A stretch of DNA of 17,177 nt from Conidiobolus incongruus B7586 (Eukaryota; Entomophthoromycota; Entomophthoromycetes; Entomophthorales; Conidiobolaceae), in assembly GCA_000697335.1 (NCBI GenBank), contig JNEM01013711.1:1-17177 (forward strand), in the 5' to 3' direction. The translations under genes and the position numbers were made by a program. Shown here one piece after another: positions 9,894 to 17,177 of this stretch (positions are counted from its first letter, which is position 1; each line of letters opens with the position of its first letter). The notes below the pieces were generated by a model, which made no database searches, was not told the DNA's origin, and was given only the letters and a program-made list of their open reading frames with translations.

Positions 9894-10227
9894 TGTCGCG
9901 GATCGGGAGGTCCGCTCGCCTTTCAATTTTAACCGTCCGTCAAGATTCCAGATGTAATCCACTCACAAATATCAGGAACAACCCTTGCACAATGGAAAAT
10001 TCCAAACTATAGCAGAAGCTGGAGCCTCAACACATTGGCCAAGGATCGACCACACTATAAAATAGTCACTGGACAGATATTTGCTGAGGGATCACTTCGA
10101 TCAGGGCCAAGCCCTAGATCTTGCTATTTTAATAAAACTCCTCTAAAGTATCTAGTTAGCCGTCTTTGGCCCGTTTCATCGAGCTCACGTGATCTTTATC
10201 GCAAGACTACTTTCCAGAAGCCTTGCA
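9894..10227 (+). mobile_element. Solo LTR of a second family, plus strand
   Basis: This 334-bp, markedly GC-richer block begins TGTCGCGGATCGGGAGG and ends GAAGCCTTGCA, giving TG...CA tips. It has a TATA box (CTATAAAATAG, TATAAAA at 10056-10062) and an AATAAA at 10131-10136, in LTR order. It is flanked by ATAT on both sides (9890-9893 and 10228-10231), a possible 4-bp target duplication although a weak one in AT-rich DNA. Sequence and length differ from the solo LTR at 5820-6078, so it is another family. No internal region or partner LTR adjoins it. The TGTCGCGG start and short duplication suggest Ty3/Gypsy kin, tentatively. The clean flanks suggest it is younger than the other one. Confidence 0.7.
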
Positions 10228-10980
10228 ATATCTTAAATAATATAATTTTAAAAATGTTATATGATTTTACAATTTGAAATTATAAAATTTTATTATAATT
10301 GAAAATTTTAAAACCAATTTAGAGTTTTTAAAATTGATAATATTATAAATAATAGCTCTATTTTTCTATAGGTATAATGTATTTTTAATTTGATTTATAT
10401 ATAATTTAAATTTTTGTATCAATTCTTTTGTTTTTGTAAATTGATATAATTAATATATGGCTGAAAATCACTTTATATTAACTATTACATTTTAAAATAG
10501 CATTAATGCTCAACTATATATTATGTATATACTTGTGATTTACTTAATATTTCTTTTTTAATATAGGAATAGTTAATTAAATATTAACAATTTCCGAGTA
10601 TAGTTAGTAATAATAATAAATTAATTTTAGTCTAACCATATTGTATTTGTAATATGTTATTATGGTAAAACTTTGAAGCGAAAAATTATTTACATTTAAT
10701 AATTTATACATATTTGATTAACATATAACTAGATCATATTGAGTTTAATTATCATAAGCTTAATATATTCTAAACTTAGTTTTCAAATTTTATCTATTAA
10801 TTTTAAAATTATAATTCATTAATATTATAAAAATCATTTGATATCATAATGTACTACAATCATTAATATTATACACCTCTATATGCTTTCGTTATAAAAT
10901 TAATAAAAATTTTTTATGTTATTAAAGTTATAAATAATACAGAGTTTATAATCAATGAAATTTAATATAATTTTATAAAA
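10228..10980. other. AT-rich 3' flank of the second intact QOR gene
   Basis: No gene is visible. The region serves as the downstream flank of the minus-strand QOR gene that ends at 10981. I see no strong polyadenylation hexamer right after the stop, only AT-rich variants such as TATAAA. Confidence 0.4.
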
Positions 10981-11952
10981 TTAAATAGTTAAAAGGAGCT
11001 TGCCAGTAGTTTTACCACTCTCAAGATCAATATGAGCTTGTTTCGCTTCGCTTAAAGGATAAACTTTGTACACATCTTCAGGAATGATACCTTGCTCATA
11101 TAACTTGAATAATTCCTTGGTCCAATATTCAACCTCTTCCTGCGTTTCAAGGAACCTATACAATGAAGTTCGAGCTAATTTGGTGTTTTTGATAGCTAAT
11201 TTGCCAATATCAATAGGCTCAATATCTCCTGAAGCACTTCCAAAACTGATAAAGGTACCCAACTTTTTAATACTCTTTAAGCTTATATCGAAAGTAGATT
11301 GGCCAACGGGGTCAAAAATAGCATCCGCACCTTTGCCATTGGTAATTTCAAGAACTCTTCTGACAATGTCTTCAGTCTTATAATTAATAACATGATGAGC
11401 TCCAGCTTTGCGAGCAATTTCTGCTTTTTCATCAGTAGAAGTAACACCAATAACAGTAGCACCAAAATGGTTGGAAAGTTTGACCAGTTGTTGACCTGTA
11501 CCTCCTGCGGCGGAATAAATTAAAATGACATCACCTTTGTTGACATGGTAGGAGCCTCGGACCATAGTAAGAGCAGTCAATCCTTGTATAAAAATAGTGG
11601 CGGCAGTCTGAAATGAAACTGAATCAGGAATTTTAGCAGCAGCATTCCTTTCAACCAAAGTATATTCACCATATGCCCCAATTCCAAGGTAAACGACACG
11701 ATCTCCAACTGATAAGCCTTGAACCTCCGAACCGATTTCATCAACAACACCAGCGCCTTCGATTCCCAATAAGCCTTTAACTGGAGCAGGGAAACGACCA
11801 GCACGATGTTCATAATCGATAAAATTGACTCCAATGCTTTTATTCCTCACAAGGATCTGGTTAGGTCCTGGTGTAGGCTTAGGTACGCTGGTGTATTTTA
11901 AGACGTTATGATCGCCATGCTGATCATAAATAACAACTTTGTGAGTGCTCAT
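10981..11952 (-). CDS. Zta1-like NADPH:quinone oxidoreductase, copy 2 (intact, diverged)
   Basis: This is an intronless 323-residue paralogue of the 338-1315 gene. The two align without a gap over 320 residues, with about 213 identities by hand count. It keeps the cofactor machinery: AAGGTGQQL (148-156), GATVIGVTSTDEKAEIARKAGAHHVINY near 164-191 and STFDISL (219-225). It also keeps the C-terminal ESGKTTGKLLL. The substrate cleft has changed. NFIDTYHRTGLYP of copy 1 reads NFIDYEHRAGRFP here, so two aromatic positions are altered (Tyr48 to Glu, Tyr54 to Phe). GREGAG has become GIEGAG, HAAAGG has become YSAAGG and FGNASG has become FGSASG. An uninterrupted frame with mainly conservative change outside the cleft suggests that it is still expressed, perhaps with another substrate. 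The ATG at 11952 aligns with that of copy 1. The function is inferred from family only. Confidence 0.92.
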   Translation of the reverse strand: MSTHKVVIYDQHGDHNVLKYTSVPKPTPGPNQILVRNKSIGVNFIDYEHRAGRFPAPVKGLLGIEGAGVVDEIGSEVQGLSVGDRVVYLGIGAYGEYTLVERNAAAKIPDSVSFQTAATIFIQGLTALTMVRGSYHVNKGDVILIYSAAGGTGQQLVKLSNHFGATVIGVTSTDEKAEIARKAGAHHVINYKTEDIVRRVLEITNGKGADAIFDPVGQSTFDISLKSIKKLGTFISFGSASGDIEPIDIGKLAIKNTKLARTSLYRFLETQEEVEYWTKELFKLYEQGIIPEDVYKVYPLSEAKQAHIDLESGKTTGKLLLTI

Positions 11953-12013
11953 AATTGGGTATTATAATTCTAAAAATCTTTACTAAAGTTTTAGTTATTG
12001 AGTTATTCAAAAG

Positions 12014-12025
12014 GTGACTTTTATA
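12014..12025 (-). promoter_or_regulatory. TATA-type promoter block of QOR copy 2
   Basis: On the minus strand this reads TATAAAAGTCAC within GAATATAAAAGTCACC, ending 62 bp before the ATG. It matches TATAAAAATCAC upstream of copy 1. The extra TCAC beyond the TATA word is what makes the match more than AT-rich chance. Confidence 0.5.
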
Positions 12026-12305
12026 TTCGACCTCAGCTAATAAATAAAAATTTCTAATACTACATAAATATTAGCTATACTTTACAACAATCCAATGTAT
12101 TACTAATACAAAAATATAATTTCTAATTAGTTTTGAATTATCTATTAAATATTAATAGAATAATTGTAAATTTTAATAATAATTTACCAACTTACATAAT
12201 TTTTAAGATGAATTTTGTAATCTTAAAATATTAATTATAGTTAGTATTTCAAGTTAAATTTTTATTATTTAAATTTAATAACAATGTATTAAACCAAATA
12301 TGAGG

Positions 12306-12331
12306 TTATTATTATTACTATTATTATTATT
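12306..12331. repeat. ATT trinucleotide microsatellite
   Basis: There are about eight TTA/ATT units with one interruption (TTATTATTATTACTATTATT and onward). This is a simple slippage repeat in spacer DNA. Confidence 0.7.
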
Positions 12332-14706
12332 CTGAATTAATATAAAAATCACAAAAAAATAATCAAATGAAAATTACATTTGGAAATATAAATTTTCATC
12401 ATATTCTAAGTTCATAAATTTCATACAAGTATTTATAATTTATAATGTATATTGAAAAATATAACATCTAAAACCACTTATCATGAAAAGTATTTATTAT
12501 TATTAAATGTCTAGAAATTCTCATTTATAAATAATTTACTGAAATGATTGGTTAATTTAATTTTGAAATTGTTAAAAATAAATTCTAATAATTTACTGAA
12601 TGGCTAAACTGATGAATATGAACCAAGTTAAATTACATCACTAATTTAAATTAGTTTTTAATCAGGAATCAATATATATTTAAATAGAATCAATTTTGAA
12701 AATTATTAAAAATTTTCATTAAAAATCCCGATTATTGTCAAATTTTTAATTTGATTACAAATTTCAATCCTTTAAGATTTTAAATTCAATATTATTATTT
12801 TTCGAATGAAAATTGATTTTACAAATTTAAGAATATCTCTATAATTATTAATAATACAAGATTTTAATTCCAATATTAAAAGCTCCTACTAATGTTAAAT
12901 ATAATACATCTCAATATAAATATTTTAATAAAAATTCAAGTCATTTTATTACAGTAGCAAATCATTAAATATATATAAATGAAAAGTATTTCTTTATAGA
13001 ATGAATTTTGATTATATATCAAATACTCAAATATTAATATAAAATTAAAGATTAAAGTCCCAAATGATTTAGTTTCAAATATCTGTAATTATATTAACTT
13101 GATTCAATTGGGATATTACTAAAAGGGTTGGGTAAATTAAAAATAATATATGAACTAGATAATATAATTAAAACTTCAAAATAATAACAGTTATTAAATT
13201 TGAATTTTGAAATTAATAATGTCATGTTTCTATTATCTAAAGATTTATAATGGTTTTTTCTCAAAATAAGCCTACTTAAAATTCAATACCATTTGATCAC
13301 ACTTTAAATTATTTTATATAAATTATTTATATCCCTAATTTTTCAATTTATAAGATTTTTAATAAAATTTAATATATATTCATAAATTTAGATATTGTAA
13401 TGATAAATATATATTATTGTGATAATTTTCATTAAAATAATAATATTAAAATAATATTTTAAATAATTTTTATAAATTTTTTAATTATTAAATAACGAAT
13501 AAAAATGATAATTATAAAATGATTAATTTGGATATATTATATTAGATAATAGAATAATTAATAATATAGTATTAATTTTTAATTTGATCATATAAATTAC
13601 AGTACTTAATAGTTCTATCTTATACAATTTTTTAATATTATGTAATATCAAAAATGAATAACTTTTAAAATTACCAATTTGGGAAAATGACTAAATTACT
13701 ATATTGGATTATTTATAAAAAATTTTTGAAACATTATTTTTAAATTATATTATTTAGTTAGAAGTGCAATAGTAGTAAATTAATACGTTTTGATTTAATA
13801 TTATTATTTTCAATCTAATCGATTCGAATATATTGTGTCAATATTTATAATTTGGATATATATTATTACAAAGTTCAGAACCAAAAGTATGGTATTGAAC
13901 ATAAAGTTTTCACTATTAGCTCAGTTAATATTACAATTATTAAGTTCAGGTATTATTTATACTTAATATATTAAAAAATTTATAGTAATGTTGGAATTAA
14001 TTATCCAAGATCAAATTTAAAGTTAGAACAATGTATTCTTATATAAATTAATAATATATTGGAAATAATTTTCATATTAAATAATTCAAACTTTAACAGT
14101 ATACTCAATATTTTATGTTTTAGAGTTGTATTATATATAAACTGATTTAATTTCTTTAATAGGTCAATTATAATCCAATTGATTTGATCTCTATATAAAT
14201 TTATCCAAATTATATTTTAATTTTGTTATTTTAGAAATTTATTATATAAGTCTATAAACTTTATATATATTATTTATATCAATTTAATTTATGAATTAGT
14301 TTGTGTTGAAATGACATTTTTCAACTTAATTATTACAAATTTTTAATTTATAGGAGTTATAAATATTAGATCATCTTAATCTCTCTTTGATATAAACAAA
14401 ATTAATTTATTTTCAATAACTATTGACTAGATTATGAATGTTGTAAAATGCTTAACCTATATTGTTATAAAGTATAAAATTATTTTAAGGTGTAACCAAT
14501 CTAATCATATATATAATCGACGATTATATTAGTTTAAATTATAAAGATTTGCATAATTAGAATATTAATTTAAAAGAATAAATTTAACATTAATATTATC
14601 AAATGATCATGTTTATTAAGTTTTATTATATTATAGAATATATAAATATATTCAAAATAAAAGGTTTAATATAATAATTTATAGTAATACTAAATTCATA
14701 CATCTA

Positions 14707-15604
14707 TCAGTTTATTATTAACAATTGCTTTCCAGTAGTTTTACCATTTTCAATATCAATGTGAGCTTGCTGGATCTCACTAAAAGGATATATTTTGTAA
14801 ATTTCTTATTATATAATGCTTTGTTCTTATAGCTCCAATAACTGCTTGATCCAGTGTTCAACCTCTTCTATTGTTTCAAGAACTTAAAATATATTTGTTC
14901 TCAATAATCTGATATTGACTACGCTCAGTTTGACAATATCCAAAGGTTCAACGTCACCTGATGCAATTTTGAATTGATCGAAGCACTAATATTTCTAAGA
15001 CTCTTTAAATGAATATCAAAGGTTGATTTACCAACAGTTTCAAAGATAGAATCAGCACCAACATTGCGAGCTACGTCAGTTTTCCATTACTTGAAGGGAC
15101 TGCAATGACAGTGGAATCAAAATAATTCGAAAATCTTACCAATTGTCGACTGGTACCTCAAGCAGCATAAACTAATCCAATATCACCTTTCTTGATATAT
15201 TAAGAACTCTGGACTATGGCAAAAGCAGTCAATTGATGAATATATATGATAGCAGTAGAATTGAATGGAATTGAATAAACTAACTTGGCAACGGTGTTCC
15301 TGTTGATTACATTAAATTTATTATAAGGGCGAAATCCAAAATGAACAGCACCATCACTAACTGCGCTTCCTTGAAATATAAAGCTTATTTCTTCGATAAT
15401 ATCATCACCTTTGACTTTCAAAAACTCTCTGACTGGAACAGAGAATAACCCAGTGCGATGGGCAAGGTAGGTGAAATTCTCTCCAATGCTTTGATCCTTT
15501 ACAACATCCTAATTGGGATTTAGAGTTTGTTTGGCTATATCAGTATGCTTCAGAATATATTAATCGCTATGTTCATAAAAATTAAGTAATTTATGAAATC
15601 TCTT
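14707..15604 (-). pseudogene. Decayed quinone oxidoreductase copy (pseudogene B)
   Basis: This is a full-span but ruined copy of the QOR gene. The start codon position reads AAG (15602-15604). It is followed by HKLLNFYEHSD, matching HKVVIYDQHGD of the intact 10981-11952 gene, then stops after that block and again before the NFID region. The frame 15421-15200 covers the middle of the GroES-like domain (INRNTVAKLVYSIPFNSTA). The dinucleotide loop is cut by a stop. ARNVGADSIFETVGKSTFDI then joins two parts that are 24 residues apart in the live genes, a 72-bp deletion that accounts for nearly all of the length difference (898 versus 972 bp). More stops lie before the final EIYKIYPFSEIQQAHIDIE and GKTTGKQLLIIN, which ends at a TGA at 14707-14709. 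It is more worn than pseudogene A and has no clear promoter relic, so it probably died earlier. Confidence 0.9.
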
Positions 15605-16219
15605 TACTACTTTAATCTAGAAATAGATTTCAAAATTATATGATATTATTAAGATATTACTGCACAAATCAAATTCTTTACTACTTAATTAATATTTTTT
15701 ATTCGCAATTAAATACTGTGTATTATATTAATAATAATAAAATATTCATTTTTTTCAAAAAATATGGAATTGAAAAATTATGTAATATTTACAAAAATAA
15801 TATTTTAATCAATATTTATTAGAAATATTTAGTAATTTTTTTCCTTATTAAAAATTAATTTTAAGATAAACAAAAATTCAAAATAATAATATTGATTTAT
15901 TAACTATATCCTTATTATTAAGGAAATTAATAAATATTATAGTTAAAAATTTCTATTTTGATTTATTTTAGATTATTAAGATCTTAACCTAACAGTATAT
16001 AATTTTTAATTTTTATTATTTATATTATTCATTATTAATAATGTTATAATAAATCTTTTAAATAAAATAAATTTTAAAATTTATTAATTTATTTCAATTT
16101 AATATTATTATTAAAAAATTTTAGTTTGAATAATTTAATAAATATTAATTTATAAAGAAAAAAATAAAAAAATTTTTAATTTTTTTATTTTAGAATATTT
16201 TTAATTTTCAAAACCAAAT
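15605..16219. other. AT-rich spacer between pseudogene B and the second element copy
   Basis: Nothing that I can support as a gene or signal is present. A 60-codon open frame at 15640-15822 is low-complexity Tyr/Asn/Ile/Lys sequence, as random AT-rich DNA gives. Confidence 0.45.
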
Positions 16220-17177
16220 GTATTACTTTGTAATTTAAATAATAGGAATTTTTTATAGTTAAAAAAAATAAATATTTTAATATATAAAAAAAATATATAT
16301 ATAATGTAAAATTAATAGTTTTTTTATTTCTAATAACTTTTTGATATATTTTTTACAAAGTTTTTATATCTGAAAAATAGTTTTTTATTAAAGACTAAAA
16401 TTTAATATTTTATAAACCAATTAAATTTTTCTATTGAAATTTTCTTTTTATTAAGCAAGTTTTTCAATTACTTTAAATAATTAAAATCACTTAGGCTATA
16501 ATCTATTAAATATATTAAATATGGTATTTTTTTGCCAATTATTTCTGATTAGAAGGTTTTTTATAATTTTAGCTTTATATATTATATAAATATTATATAA
16601 AATAATAGATTTTCTCTAAATATATTAAGAATACTAATTGAAAGAGTTTTATTTAAAAAATAATATAAATTATATTATTAATTGATTTTATTTAAGGAAT
16701 TAAATAAAAATAAAATATACTATTATAATGTAATATAACAGTTAGTATTTGCTTATTAATATAATGTTTATTTAAAGGAATTTAAAGAATAGGTTAATTT
16801 AACTTAATTTAACATTTTGATTTATATTTTAATAAAGGATTATACAAAAGGATTTAAAACTTATCAATTAAAATAATTGGTTATAAAGGCCTTAGTTTCT
16901 AGTTATATCTTAATAAATTTTGTTGAACAATAGCTATGCTAGTTTTTTAATAAGTTTTATTCAAATATTAAAATATTTATTTTATATTTTTATTAATTAT
17001 TTTTAATTTATATTTTAATATATATAAAAATACATATATAACTAATATTATAATCTTTTGATAATTCTTTAAAATAAAATGGTATTTTTTAATATATTTT
17101 TTTATTTTATTAATAATTAACAGAATAATAGTAAAAATTAGTTTTTTAAATTTTAGCAAGTTTTAGATAATTTTTTT
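16220..17177. mobile_element. Long-inverted-repeat element, copy 2, cut by the window end
   Basis: The block starts GTATTACTTTGTAATTTAAA, the same terminus as the right end of the 2541-4341 element read inward, with one mismatch in about the first 30 bases. It then follows that arm for more than 900 bp. Shared blocks include TTTCTAATAACTTTTTG, TATTAAAGACTAAAATTTAA near 16385 and TATATAACTAATATTATAAT near 17034. It agrees with the right arm of copy 1 better than with the left one, including the part near the centre, so it probably lies in the opposite orientation. That call is uncertain because the element is itself a palindrome. If it has the same length as copy 1, about 840 bp lie beyond the window. 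There is no credible coding frame. Confidence 0.72.

Larger units (their letters stand above)
11953..14706. other. 2.7 kb AT-rich spacer, essentially featureless
   Basis: I read this stretch on both strands and found no open frame with protein-like composition, no RNA gene and no recognisable element ends. It holds the promoter of QOR copy 2 at its left edge and an ATT-type microsatellite at 12306-12331. A relic too decayed to see by eye is possible. Confidence 0.45.

Noticed and set aside
10035-10277. 80-codon plus-strand open frame
   Set aside because: It lies almost wholly inside the solo LTR at 9894-10227, includes its TATA box and AATAAA, and runs into AT-rich spacer. It shows no protein family features.
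11066-11523. Plus-strand and out-of-frame open stretches across the second QOR gene
   Set aside because: They are antisense or frame shadows of a strongly supported coding region.
16977-17159. 60-codon minus-strand open frame
   Set aside because: It is a run of Ile, Lys, Leu and Tyr typical of AT-rich non-coding DNA, and it lies inside the palindromic element.
1-17177. tRNA, rRNA, CRISPR array, or mitochondrial origin
   Set aside because: I found no tRNA-like arms with a GTTCRA box in a fitting context, no rRNA blocks and no regularly spaced repeats. Short GT..AG introns and nuclear-type enzymes speak against mitochondrial DNA.

Overview
The window looks like nuclear DNA from an AT-rich, early-diverging filamentous fungus. 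The closest fit I can suggest is a Glomeromycotina-like genome, but that is inference. The grounds are a fungal Rib3 gene with three introns of 50-56 bp, a family of Zta1-type NADPH:quinone oxidoreductases, solo LTRs, and islands of ordinary base composition in very AT-rich spacer DNA. The spliceosomal-type introns and the gene content argue against a mitochondrial origin.

Layout: an intact quinone oxidoreductase (QOR) gene lies on the minus strand at 338-1315. A 1.2 kb AT-rich spacer follows, then a ~1.8 kb element (2541-4341) that is almost entirely one long imperfect inverted repeat with no coding capacity. Next come a less AT-rich relic tract (4591-5157), a minus-strand solo LTR (5820-6078) and RIB3 on the plus strand (6665-7479, four exons). 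A dead QOR copy follows (8158-9139, minus), then a plus-strand solo LTR (9894-10227) and a second intact QOR (10981-11952, minus). After ~2.7 kb of featureless spacer there is another dead QOR copy (14707-15604, minus). A second copy of the long-inverted-repeat element starts at 16220 and runs off the window.

The main story is a dispersed tandem QOR array: four copies in one orientation, two open and two decayed, with RIB3 and transposon debris between them. The two open copies align without a gap over 320 residues at about two thirds identity (hand count). They share a promoter block, TATAAAARTCAC, about 60 bp upstream of the ATG, and a relic of it survives upstream of one dead copy. RIB3 makes the four-carbon precursor of riboflavin. 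The QORs use NADPH and contain no flavin, so I see no pathway link between them, and the adjacency is probably fortuitous.

I did not find a convincing new defence, toxin or biosynthetic system. The least familiar object is the long-inverted-repeat element, present in two copies that bracket most of the gene cluster.
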